In this document: positions 1 to 8,069 of the stretch, piece by piece
Layout of the letters: each line of letters begins with the position of its first letter
Numbering within the stretch: position 1 is the stretch's first letter
Assembly: GCF_900115625.1 (NCBI RefSeq)
Contig: NZ_FOXD01000019.1
Location: 1 to 63,531 of the forward strand
DNA: 63,531 bases
Reading direction: 5' to 3'
From: Salibacterium halotolerans
GTDB lineage: Bacteria; Bacillota; Bacilli; Bacillales; Marinococcaceae
Position numbers and translations under genes: made by a program
The notes under the pieces: generated by a model
Database searches by the model: none
The model's input: the letters and a program-made list of their open reading frames with translations, nothing else
What the model was told of the DNA's origin: nothing

Positions 1-25
1 TAAAGCACTTTAGAGGGTTTCGTTC

Positions 26-135
26 CCCCGTAAACGTCGTCATGAACGAATCCAGGTTCCGTTTAGCGGGAAAATGAACGGGCCGACGCAACAAAAAGCC
101 CGCGTCGCTGCGTGAAAGTCATAAGGCACGTTAGA
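26..135 (+). repeat. TAAACG hairpin repeat, copy 1
   Basis: The stretch contains a stem-loop whose arms CCCCGTAAACG (about 26-36) and CGTTTAGCGGG (about 60-70) are near-complementary. It is followed by AAAATGAACGGGCCGACG and GTCATAAGGCACGTT. The same words, in rearranged order, occur on the - strand at 42432-42580, so this looks like a dispersed intergenic repeat. Positions 1-336 hold no gene that I can support. Confidence 0.5.
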
Positions 136-177
136 GTATCCGGTGCCGCCTTAAACGCCCTTATCCTGTGGAAGTAC

Positions 178-214
178 GTCACGGGTACCCTGCTTCCTGC
201 AGGGTACCCGTGAC
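178..214. repeat. 15-bp perfect stem-loop
   Basis: GTCACGGGTACCCTG (178-192) pairs perfectly with CAGGGTACCCGTGAC (200-214) across a 7-nt loop. Only a short TTTT follows on the + strand and none on the - strand, so a classical terminator is possible for a gene left of the window but not convincing. It lies about 120 bp beyond the stop of the 337-2037 gene. Confidence 0.5.
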
Positions 215-336
215 TCGTGCTTTTCTCAGCAGGAGCCGGAGCATTTGGACTCCGCTGCTATGCGGCTCTTGAACAAAGCCGCAAGACATTCGTGTTTTCC
301 TCCGCCTATTTTTATTTTGTCCCAGACTCTTTTTAG

Positions 337-2037
337 TCAACTATTATTTTTTTGGTTTTTCCAGTAGCGGTATGCGTGAACGACATAGCCCTGGTAGGAG
401 GAATAAGAAGTTAACCTATTATCGACGATGTCCAGCTGTGCTTCCATAAAAGAGGCTCCCTCGTCATGAAATGAAATTTGGGGGTTCGCTTCATTTTCTT
501 TTATTTCCACTGAAATAATAACTTCTTTGTTAACACTTTCTGCATATTCTATTTCATTCCGGGCCATATCCAGAATACCTCCGGATCCTTCCGCCTTATC
601 CCGAAAAGCCATCACAGAGGTGTGATCCATTTTACTAATGACCCATTCGCTAAAGGATTTATCAGGCTGTCCGGGTGTTTTTGTAGTATCAAACCACATA
701 GCCAGATCCATACTGGCTTCCAAATTGGTTTCCCGTTTGGTTTCTTTTACAAATAATTCGATATTGTCCATCCATTGGGAAAGAATATCCTGCTGGTTTT
801 CTGCCCACGACGGCTCGGTATACGGCTCGATATCAAGATGAATTCCAGCAAACTTCTGCCCCTCCTCTACCGAATCATTATACTCTTTTACATAATTCAC
901 GAGGTTCAGCATCCGGGATTCTTCTTCTTTGAGTGCCCAGGAGGGATGGCCTCCCATGGCATGTACTTCAATACCCTCGGCGTTTGCTTTTTCCACGAAG
1001 TTTGAATACGCACTGTGAGGGCGGCTGAGATCTAATCGTGTATACAGAAGATTAATATTTTTCTCTTTGGCAAATTCAATAATGCTGTCTTCTTCGTTTA
1101 TCAGGGTCTCAGCTTCCCAGATATAGGTCCCCCGGTAATTTTTGTTTTCTTCCGAAGTCCCGGTGGACTGGTTCTCCTGTCTCACCAAACCAGAAAAATC
1201 ATCCACTGCTGTCCCTTTATAGGAATCATGCGTACCGAGGTGTTTATCCACAAGATTGAGGTGCATATTCATGTCCGATACCCCTTCTTCAAAAAAGGTA
1301 GTATGATCCTGACCCGTATCTGCCACCGTTACTCCAATTAAGATTTGTTTATTAAGTTTATCGGCTGCTTCCAATTCATTTTTTGTTAAACGAACAATAC
1401 CGTTTGGACCTTCCAGAGTATCACGGTAGGCTAAAATCGCAGTGTGATCGAAATGGCGGATGATCCAAGTACTAAATGGTGTGTCCGGTGCCCCCGGCGT
1501 ACTTTTTTCGTCCAGCCAGAAAGGAATAGAACTACTTAATTCAAGTGGAGTATCTTCAGAGAAGCGATCCAACACAGTGTTCAAATTTTCCTTCCACTCC
1601 TTTAGAACGGCATTTTCATTTTCATACCATTCAGGTAGATACTGCGGTTGTATTTTCAGGTGTACACCCTGAAACTTCTCCTTTTCTGCCATGCCGCTAT
1701 TGTAACTTTCGACCCGTTCTATAAAATCAAGTATTTGCTGCTGATTTTCCGCCAGAGCCCACGAAGGCTCTCCCCCTAAAGCATGAACCTCAATTTCACT
1801 CTGAGCTGCTTCACGAATAAGACTGGAATAAGCAGCTGAAGATGTCTCCTCCTCTATCTTCACATACAGTACGTTGACGCCGTTTTCCTTCGCTTTCGTC
1901 AGAATCGATTCTCTGTTTTCACTTATGTCCGTATTCTCTACCCACATTGCCTTTTTGGAATCATCAGAACCCGAAAACCCTGTTAACAATAAAAAGACAG
2001 TAACGCTCAGCAGAAAGAATAACAAATGTTTCTTCAT
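337..2037 (-). CDS. Secreted protein with two tandem TIM-barrel-like glycanase-type domains
   Basis: 566 residues starting MKKHLLFFLL. The start at 2037 is chosen because GGGAGGA lies 6 nt upstream; an in-frame ATG at 2052 overlaps that site. A signal peptide is followed by two homologous domains (about residues 30-285 and 300-560) sharing the motifs ALGGEPSWAL/AMGGHPSWAL and HTAILAYRD/HTSVMAFRD. Domain 2 keeps HLDIEPY (D402, E404), an acidic pair like that of retaining TIM-barrel glycosidases; domain 1 has HLKIQPQ (K128, Q130) and so has lost both acids. The gene at 12449-13411 carries a third copy of the domain. It diverges from the exopolysaccharide operon, so a role in binding or trimming the polymer is inferred. 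I do not recognise a named family. Confidence 0.75.
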   Translation of the reverse strand: MKKHLLFFLLSVTVFLLLTGFSGSDDSKKAMWVENTDISENRESILTKAKENGVNVLYVKIEEETSSAAYSSLIREAAQSEIEVHALGGEPSWALAENQQQILDFIERVESYNSGMAEKEKFQGVHLKIQPQYLPEWYENENAVLKEWKENLNTVLDRFSEDTPLELSSSIPFWLDEKSTPGAPDTPFSTWIIRHFDHTAILAYRDTLEGPNGIVRLTKNELEAADKLNKQILIGVTVADTGQDHTTFFEEGVSDMNMHLNLVDKHLGTHDSYKGTAVDDFSGLVRQENQSTGTSEENKNYRGTYIWEAETLINEEDSIIEFAKEKNINLLYTRLDLSRPHSAYSNFVEKANAEGIEVHAMGGHPSWALKEEESRMLNLVNYVKEYNDSVEEGQKFAGIHLDIEPYTEPSWAENQQDILSQWMDNIELFVKETKRETNLEASMDLAMWFDTTKTPGQPDKSFSEWVISKMDHTSVMAFRDKAEGSGGILDMARNEIEYAESVNKEVIISVEIKENEANPQISFHDEGASFMEAQLDIVDNRLTSYSSYQGYVVHAYRYWKNQKNNS

Positions 2038-2399
2038 TCTTAATCCTCCCATATTTATACTCTATTTCCCGAATAAAACCCGGGGTTTCCAGTGGTTTCC
2101 GCAAAATTTCTGCGGATGTTTCGACGTTGGTTTTCTCCAGTTTACGTAAGGCTTCCAACCTCTTGTTCCAAACATTCGCAAAACTAAAAACAAATGCTTC
2201 CTGTCTAAACATAATCCAGGGGTACCGAAAGAAAAATTCGCACCTCCGAAATTCAGTTTTCGATGAAGAATGAACCCCCTCATGTTAGTTTAAAAAATGT
2301 GGAGAGCAAAAACACAACGCTATTTAATCATGGAAACCTTGAATATTCAACCAGGAAAATAGTTTTCTTTTCTCAAACTAAAAAAAGGTTACACAGGAT
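2038..2399. promoter_or_regulatory. Divergent intergenic region with TTGAATATTCAA palindrome
   Basis: This 362-bp spacer separates the divergent TIM-barrel gene from the exopolysaccharide operon and must hold both promoters. A perfect 12-bp palindrome, TTGAATATTCAA, sits at 2339-2350, about 50 bp before the operon start, where an operator would be expected. I could not assign convincing -35/-10 boxes. Short open frames in the region lack ribosome binding sites and recognisable motifs. Confidence 0.35.
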
Positions 2400-4556
2400 G
2401 TGATTGAAAGAATGAATCGGAACAATACCGTATTTCTAATGCTCCTTCTGCTTCTCGTGTCGGCGGGGTGTGAATCATCTGAAACCATGAAACAGGTGGA
2501 AAGCACACAAACGGACGATGGTTCTCAAATAAAATTCCGAACCAATAAAAACCAGCTTGAAATATATAAAGAAAACACCTGGGAACCTTTTTTTGTAAAA
2601 GGAGTAAGTGTAGGAGCTTCATTACCAGGACATTTTCCAGGGGAACTCTCCATTAAAAAAGAAGATTACCTTCGCTGGTTCGATAGGATACAACAAATGG
2701 GAGCTAATACGATCCGCATTTACACAATTCACGAACCCGAATTTTACGAAGCTTTAGTAGAGCACAATCAAAACAATCCAGGTCACCCCCTCTACTTTAT
2801 GCAGGGGATTTGGTCGCCGGTGAACAAACTGGCAGAGACAAAGGACGCCAAATCACCTCGAGTAACAAAGCAATTCAAAAAAGAAATATCCCGCGCAATA
2901 GATGCCATTAGCGGAGATGGCGTCCTGCCGACTGCAAATGGGAAAGCCAGTGGAGAGTACACCGTTGATGCCAGCTCTTATCTGGCGGCTTGGCACCTTG
3001 GCACAGAATGGGATCCCAAAATCGTGGAAAACACAAATAAGCAGCACAATGATACGGATTTCGACGGCAAGTATTTTAAAACTTCTCCGGATGCTTCTGC
3101 ATTTGAAAGCTGGCTGGCTGAACTTATGAATTACACGGCAGCAAATACGAAAAAAAAGGGCTGGCAGCACCCTATCACCTTTACGAATTGGATAACGACG
3201 GATCCGCTTACTCATCCAAGTGAGCCGCTGGATATGGAGGACGCGGTGAGTGTCGATGCCACTAACATTCAAAGAAAAAAAGGTGAAGCCGGTTATTTCG
3301 CTTCTTTTCACGCTTATCCTTATTATCCGGATTTCTTGAGAGTCACCGATAAGTACGATGATGTCAAAAATAAGGAGGGGCAAATTGATACATATAAGGG
3401 CTACCTTCAAGAGCTGAAAAATTATCACAAAGATATGCCGATAATGATTACAGAGTTCGGGGTTCCTTCTTCCCGCGGAAACGCCCATCCGGGACCGCTT
3501 GGACGGGATCAGGGAGGTCATACGGAAACAGAACAGGGAAAACACAACGCCGATATGCTGCGGCACATCTACCAGGAAAATTACGCCGGGGCCATCGTCT
3601 TCACATGGCAGGATGAATGGTTCAAAAATACCTGGAACACCATGCCGTTTGAAAATCCAGGGCGGCGTCCTTACTGGTTCAATACCTTGTCAGCGGAAAC
3701 GTCCTACGGGCTGCTGGGAATGTATCCAAGTAAACATGAAGAACTCACTATGGATGGATCCACAAAAGACTGGGGTAATTTGGAAGATAGTGAAGTCAAA
3801 AAACTTTCCACACCTTTGACGGAGTTGATGATAACCAAAGACGAAGGGTATATCTATGCAGCCGCCCGACTTCCTGAATCAATAGATTTATCAACAGATA
3901 CCTTCTACCTCGGTGCTCATACCCTTGCCGGAGGAATGGAAAATCCAGACGTTCTGCCGGGGAAACGTTTGGATGAAGGAGTGGAGACAGTGGTTCGGTT
4001 AGGTGAAGAAACCGACAGCGAGGTACTAATTGCCCCAAGCTATGATTTTCATCAACGGCTGTATGGCAGCAAAGCCGGTGATGCTCAAGAGGGCAGCATG
4101 AACTCCTGGCAGCTGGCCGTAAGTCATGAGCTGGAACTTCCTGAATCCAATGAAGTACTGCCCTTTGAGGAAGTATCGGCGGGCAGCATGGAGCAGGCAT
4201 CTTCCTCTCAGAATTCCCGCGCTTCCTGGGACTATCAGGGAAATGTTGTCGAAATGAAAATTCCGTGGGCATTGCTTGGCTTCTCAGATCCCAGTACCAA
4301 GAAGGTGGTAAGTTACGGTCCTGTAAAAGAACAATCGCAGCAAATGCCTTCTGAAAATAGTAATGGGATCCGCTTCATTCCATGGATCGTTGATGATTCC
4401 AATACGGTGCATGGGTTGAAAAATAAATCTTCCCCGGTTTCTGTACAAGACTATCCGCTTTATGACTGGCAGAACTGGCAGGAGGTAGACTATGACGAAG
4501 AATTAAAACAAAGCTACTATATCGTACAAGACGTCTTCAAAAATATCAAAGATTAA
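2400..4556 (+). CDS. Lipoprotein with glycosidase-like TIM barrel and C-terminal beta domain
   Basis: 718 residues, GTG start at 2400 with AAAAGG about 11 nt upstream; ATG at 2412 is an alternative. A hydrophobic signal ends in VSAGC, a lipobox that would tether the protein outside the membrane. Residues about 45-440 look like a clan-A type glycosidase: GVSVGASLPG, then GANTIRIYTIHEPEFY, LGTEWDP (candidate acid/base Glu) and MITEFGVP (candidate nucleophile Glu). Residues about 450-715 look like a carbohydrate-binding or CBM9/DOMON-like beta domain. It is the first gene of the operon, 19 bp before the HEAT-repeat gene. A role in processing or exporting the polymer is inferred from position; the precise substrate is unknown. 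Confidence 0.7.
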   Translation: MIERMNRNNTVFLMLLLLLVSAGCESSETMKQVESTQTDDGSQIKFRTNKNQLEIYKENTWEPFFVKGVSVGASLPGHFPGELSIKKEDYLRWFDRIQQMGANTIRIYTIHEPEFYEALVEHNQNNPGHPLYFMQGIWSPVNKLAETKDAKSPRVTKQFKKEISRAIDAISGDGVLPTANGKASGEYTVDASSYLAAWHLGTEWDPKIVENTNKQHNDTDFDGKYFKTSPDASAFESWLAELMNYTAANTKKKGWQHPITFTNWITTDPLTHPSEPLDMEDAVSVDATNIQRKKGEAGYFASFHAYPYYPDFLRVTDKYDDVKNKEGQIDTYKGYLQELKNYHKDMPIMITEFGVPSSRGNAHPGPLGRDQGGHTETEQGKHNADMLRHIYQENYAGAIVFTWQDEWFKNTWNTMPFENPGRRPYWFNTLSAETSYGLLGMYPSKHEELTMDGSTKDWGNLEDSEVKKLSTPLTELMITKDEGYIYAAARLPESIDLSTDTFYLGAHTLAGGMENPDVLPGKRLDEGVETVVRLGEETDSEVLIAPSYDFHQRLYGSKAGDAQEGSMNSWQLAVSHELELPESNEVLPFEEVSAGSMEQASSSQNSRASWDYQGNVVEMKIPWALLGFSDPSTKKVVSYGPVKEQSQQMPSENSNGIRFIPWIVDDSNTVHGLKNKSSPVSVQDYPLYDWQNWQEVDYDEELKQSYYIVQDVFKNIKD

Positions 4557-4560
4557 GGAA

Positions 4561-4571
4561 GGGGGGGGGGG
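4561..4571 (+). repeat. G11 homopolymer in the ribosome binding site of the HEAT gene
   Basis: Eleven consecutive G residues lie between the stop of the lipoprotein gene and the GTG start of the HEAT-repeat gene (4576), replacing the usual Shine-Dalgarno sequence. Slippage would change the spacing between the anti-SD pairing region and the start codon. It is the longest G tract I noticed in the window. Confidence 0.8.
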
Positions 4572-4575
4572 ATCT

Positions 4576-5742
4576 GTGTTCATCAATTTACAAGCTGCTT
4601 ATTGGATGATAGCCGTCTTAATCACTCTAATGATAATACTCATGGGTATTACGCTCGGCATCAAAGTGAATAAGAAACTAAGCGCAAAAAAAGAAAACGA
4701 TTGTCTGGACGACTTCCATAGTTATCTTTATTATCTTCAGGTTCAGCTGGATAATCAAGCCATGTTAAGACCGCCTAAAAAAACACTGTCTTCTTTTGAA
4801 AAGAAGGTGCTGCAAAATACGCTATTACCATGGATAGAGCGTTTGAAAGGAGTTCATAGGGAAAAACTTCTTACTTTATGCGAAGACATTGGATTAAATC
4901 ATTATAACAAAAGACGATTGCAGAGCCCTTGGTCCATGGTTCGTCTTGATGCTGCATACAACCTCGGGATACTTCGGGACCAAGAGGTGACATCCCAATT
5001 AATGTCCTTGTTATATCGCAGCAATTTTGATTCTTCCGTTTATATTATCGCACGCTCGATAGCTCAAACCTCAGATAACCCAGGTGAAATAAAAGATCTC
5101 GTGCTCTATCTTGTGAACAATGGAAAACAACACCCCCATTTAATTGCAGATATTTCTAAAGAATCTTCGTTGGATTTAAGGCCGGTATACATCCAATTTC
5201 TTTATGAGGATAATTCAAAGTTAAATAAAATCGGGTTGATCGGCCTTCAAGAGCAAGTTAACGAAGAAATTCCCGAAATTGTACATTCATCCATAAAATC
5301 TGAGGATAAAGAAATAAGGATGCTTGCCTTGCAACTATGTATGTCCGCTATGGCTTTAACAGAAAAGGATGTTAAGTACTATCTGCAATTTCCCGATTGG
5401 GAGATTCGCAATCTGTTTGCAGATTGGATCGGTTATTCCGGCCTGATTCAATATACAGAATTATTAAAAGAACGAATTCAAGACTCCAATTGGATTGTTT
5501 CCCGCACAACTGCAAAAAGCCTTGCTCAATTGGGAGAACACGGTTTTGAGATTCTCTGTCAAACAGCGGCCGGGGTTCACGGAGAACGAGGAAGAGAAAC
5601 AGCTGAAGAATATTTAAAGGAAAAACTAAAACAAACCATCGATAACCTTTCACAAGTGGAAGACATTACTGAATACAACCAAAAAGTATTTATGTATCAA
5701 AAGTATTTTGGAAAAAGTTATGATTTGATCAATGCTCTATAG
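4576..5742 (+). CDS. Membrane-anchored HEAT-repeat protein of the exopolysaccharide operon
   Basis: 388 residues with a GTG start. One N-terminal membrane helix (about residues 8-30) is followed by a basic, cytoplasmic-looking segment and then helical repeats from about residue 110 onward. The phrase SPWSMVRLDAAYNLGILRD and the later DWEIRNLFADWIGYSG and DSNWIVSRTTAKSLAQLGE are typical HEAT/Armadillo-like repeats, which act as protein-protein scaffolds. It lies 12 bp upstream of the GT2 synthase, so a co-polymerase or regulatory scaffold for the synthase is the natural inference. No enzymatic motif is visible. Its translation may be tuned by the G11 tract. Confidence 0.75.
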   Translation: MFINLQAAYWMIAVLITLMIILMGITLGIKVNKKLSAKKENDCLDDFHSYLYYLQVQLDNQAMLRPPKKTLSSFEKKVLQNTLLPWIERLKGVHREKLLTLCEDIGLNHYNKRRLQSPWSMVRLDAAYNLGILRDQEVTSQLMSLLYRSNFDSSVYIIARSIAQTSDNPGEIKDLVLYLVNNGKQHPHLIADISKESSLDLRPVYIQFLYEDNSKLNKIGLIGLQEQVNEEIPEIVHSSIKSEDKEIRMLALQLCMSAMALTEKDVKYYLQFPDWEIRNLFADWIGYSGLIQYTELLKERIQDSNWIVSRTTAKSLAQLGEHGFEILCQTAAGVHGERGRETAEEYLKEKLKQTIDNLSQVEDITEYNQKVFMYQKYFGKSYDLINAL

Positions 5743-5754
5743 AAAGAAGGAACA

Positions 5755-7188
5755 ATGGTGAGAGATCTACTTTTAATTTACGGGATATTTGCCATTTATT
5801 ACGTGATAACGATTAATACGATTTATTTTGGGATTATTATGTTTTCCTTCCGAAAAATATTCCGCATTATGAAGGAAACATTCTATTCCAAATATGACTT
5901 TCTTTCAGGCTCTAAACACATGCCGCCTATTTCGATTCTCGTACCGGCATTTAACGAAGAGTTGACTATTAAAGAAAACGTCCAATCGCTGCTGGCTCTA
6001 CACTATCCCGAACATGAAGTAATTGTCGTTAACGACGGGTCTGGAGATAACACAACCAAAGTATTAATTGATGAATTCCGCTTAAATTATTATAAACCAA
6101 TACCGGCAGAGCAAAATACACTTCCTACTGCTGAGGTCAAAGGAGTCTATTACAATCCTGAATTTCCAAAATTATATCTTATCGATAAAGAAAATGGCGG
6201 AAAAGCGGACTCCTTAAACGTGGGTATTAACTTCTCAAACTATCCACTTGTTTCTTCTATTGATGCGGACTCGCTGCTGGAGAATGATGCACTGATTCGA
6301 ATTGCAAGAAAATATATGGAAAATCCGGAGGAATACGTAGCTATCGGTGGAAATGTAAGAATTGCCAATGGATGCAGTATTGCCTACGGCATGGTGCAGA
6401 AAGTCAGACTCCCCAAGAAGCTGCTACCCATGCTTCAAACAGTTGAGTATGTAAAAGCCTTTCTGGGAGGAAGAATCGGCTGGAGTGATATTAATGGATT
6501 AATCATCGTTTCCGGTGCCTTTGGGGTGTTCAGAAAAGATTACGTTTTGAAAATAGGAGGCTATCGAGGAGGATATCCAGGCGAAGATATGAACATCATT
6601 ATGAAACTCCATCAATACATGCTGGATCATAAACTTCCTTATAAAATCGACTTTTGTCCGGATGCTGTATGCTGGACGCAGGCGCCTGACACATTCAAAA
6701 TCCTTGGGAGTCAGCGTAAACGCTGGGGCAGAGGCAATTTAAAAAACATGCTGGAATTAGGAACACAGATGTTCATGCGTCCCAGATATAAAGTAATGGG
6801 CTGGCTCACCGTCCCTTACAATATCATATTTGAAACATTAAGCCCCTATTTTAGAATCACTGGTTTTCTGGCTCTTGTTGGCTATAGTTTGATAGATATG
6901 ACTGCTTGGAATATCGTAGCTATCTTCATGCTCATTAACGTACTGTATGGAACATTAATTGGAATGGGTTCTCTTCTTATCGAGGAGTTGGCGTTCCGAA
7001 GGTTCCCAAGAATCAGAGATTATTTCAAAATGGTGCTCTATACGATTTTAATGTTCTTTGGATACCGCCAGCTTGGGATACTTTGGAGGTTTCTGGGACA
7101 TATTCAATTTTTCCGCAAAAACAATTCATGGGGAACGATGACAAGAACAAGTTGGAATGAGGATGAGAAAAAAGAAGAAGCTGCATAA
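5755..7188 (+). CDS. Processive family 2 glycosyltransferase (polysaccharide synthase)
   Basis: 477 residues; AGAAGG precedes the ATG. An N-terminal membrane helix (about 5-32) leads into a GT-A domain with the processive GT2 signature: VNDGS (D94), SIDAD (D170, D172), GED (277-278) and QRKRW (320-324). A C-terminal membrane region (about 350-450) includes several helices. This layout matches the hyaluronan, PgaC/IcaA and cellulose synthase group, which couple polymerisation to transport across the membrane. No PilZ domain or obvious c-di-GMP site is present. Downstream genes for UDP-HexNAc oxidation and UDP-GlcNAc supply suggest GlcNAc- and/or GlcNAc-uronate-based product. Donor specificity cannot be read from sequence. 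Confidence 0.88.
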   Translation: MVRDLLLIYGIFAIYYVITINTIYFGIIMFSFRKIFRIMKETFYSKYDFLSGSKHMPPISILVPAFNEELTIKENVQSLLALHYPEHEVIVVNDGSGDNTTKVLIDEFRLNYYKPIPAEQNTLPTAEVKGVYYNPEFPKLYLIDKENGGKADSLNVGINFSNYPLVSSIDADSLLENDALIRIARKYMENPEEYVAIGGNVRIANGCSIAYGMVQKVRLPKKLLPMLQTVEYVKAFLGGRIGWSDINGLIIVSGAFGVFRKDYVLKIGGYRGGYPGEDMNIIMKLHQYMLDHKLPYKIDFCPDAVCWTQAPDTFKILGSQRKRWGRGNLKNMLELGTQMFMRPRYKVMGWLTVPYNIIFETLSPYFRITGFLALVGYSLIDMTAWNIVAIFMLINVLYGTLIGMGSLLIEELAFRRFPRIRDYFKMVLYTILMFFGYRQLGILWRFLGHIQFFRKNNSWGTMTRTSWNEDEKKEEAA

Positions 7189-7207
7189 CACAAAGGAGGA
7201 TTACAAA

Positions 7208-8026
7208 ATGTCTGACACGCACATGAGTTCCAGTATTATCAATTCATTCAACAATTTTCTTCAATACTATCAAGCAAGTAACTTACCATGCGGGCTCATT
7301 ATTGTTTACGCATCCCTTGATCAGAAGGGTATCCATTCACTCAAAACATATTTGGAAAAAGAGGAACCTTCTACTGCCTTCCAGGTCAGTTATGACACAG
7401 AGCATCACATCCTTGGGATTCTACTGGATGACTGCGACCTTGGGTATACCCACTTTTACGCATTACACGTGAAAGATTATTTGGAAGAACAAAATCAATT
7501 ATTAGGAGAAATGGTTGTAGGGAATTTTCCTGAAAATAGTGACCACGCAGAGTGGATGCTCTACCGCATGATGAATGAAATGATGATTAATCAGAGAAAT
7601 CAGCAGGAAATCCGCGTGTTTGATAATGAAACCATACAGAACACGGATAAGAAAACAATATTAATCGTCGATCATGATAATAGCATCCTCCATCTTTTAA
7701 CGAATTATTTACAGCGCAAAGGCTATATTGTGTATGCAGCAGTGGATGGAAAAAATGGACTGGAACAGTACCAGAAACTTTTTCCTGATCTGGTTATTAC
7801 AGAAATTAATTTATCCGGTATCGGGGGGCATCAATTTATAAACCAGATCAAAACTATTGATAAAAAGACCAACAATCATTCCGAAATTATGGTGCTGACC
7901 AACAAGCACCTGGAAGAAGATATTAAACGCACCTTTGAACACGGAGCAGCAGAGTATATTACCAAACCATTCTCTCTGATTGAATTGGAAGCACGGATTA
8001 AACGTCTTGTTGAAGTAACAGAATAA
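7208..8026 (+). CDS. Pseudo-receiver protein with unknown N-terminal domain
   Basis: 272 residues; the start at 7208 follows a strong AAAGGAGG, whereas the longer in-frame ATG at 7157 lies inside the synthase gene. Residues about 150-270 form a CheY-like receiver (ILIVDHDNS, then the switch Thr in VLTNK and Lys in ITKPF). The phospho-acceptor position reads VITEINLSG, so the normal Asp is Glu199, a change often mimicking the phosphorylated state. The N-terminal 140 residues are not recognised; a segment with ILGILLDDCDLG is weakly reminiscent of degenerate GGDEF-type folds, but no catalytic motif is seen. There is no DNA-binding domain, so it probably works by protein contact with the synthase complex. 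Confidence 0.75.
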   Translation: MSDTHMSSSIINSFNNFLQYYQASNLPCGLIIVYASLDQKGIHSLKTYLEKEEPSTAFQVSYDTEHHILGILLDDCDLGYTHFYALHVKDYLEEQNQLLGEMVVGNFPENSDHAEWMLYRMMNEMMINQRNQQEIRVFDNETIQNTDKKTILIVDHDNSILHLLTNYLQRKGYIVYAAVDGKNGLEQYQKLFPDLVITEINLSGIGGHQFINQIKTIDKKTNNHSEIMVLTNKHLEEDIKRTFEHGAAEYITKPFSLIELEARIKRLVEVTE

Positions 8027-8069
8027 TGATTTATAGTATCATATTAAATTCTATGAAAAGAGGGATGTT

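Noticed and set aside
178-214. Insertion-sequence terminal repeat
   Set aside because: It is a compact hairpin with no transposase or second end nearby.
638-1672. Short + strand frames inside the tandem TIM-barrel gene
   Set aside because: They are antisense shadows with no ribosome binding site, while the - strand frame has strong domain repeats.
1964-2283. Two overlapping - strand frames upstream of the TIM-barrel gene
   Set aside because: No ribosome binding site or family motif; the region must hold two divergent promoters.
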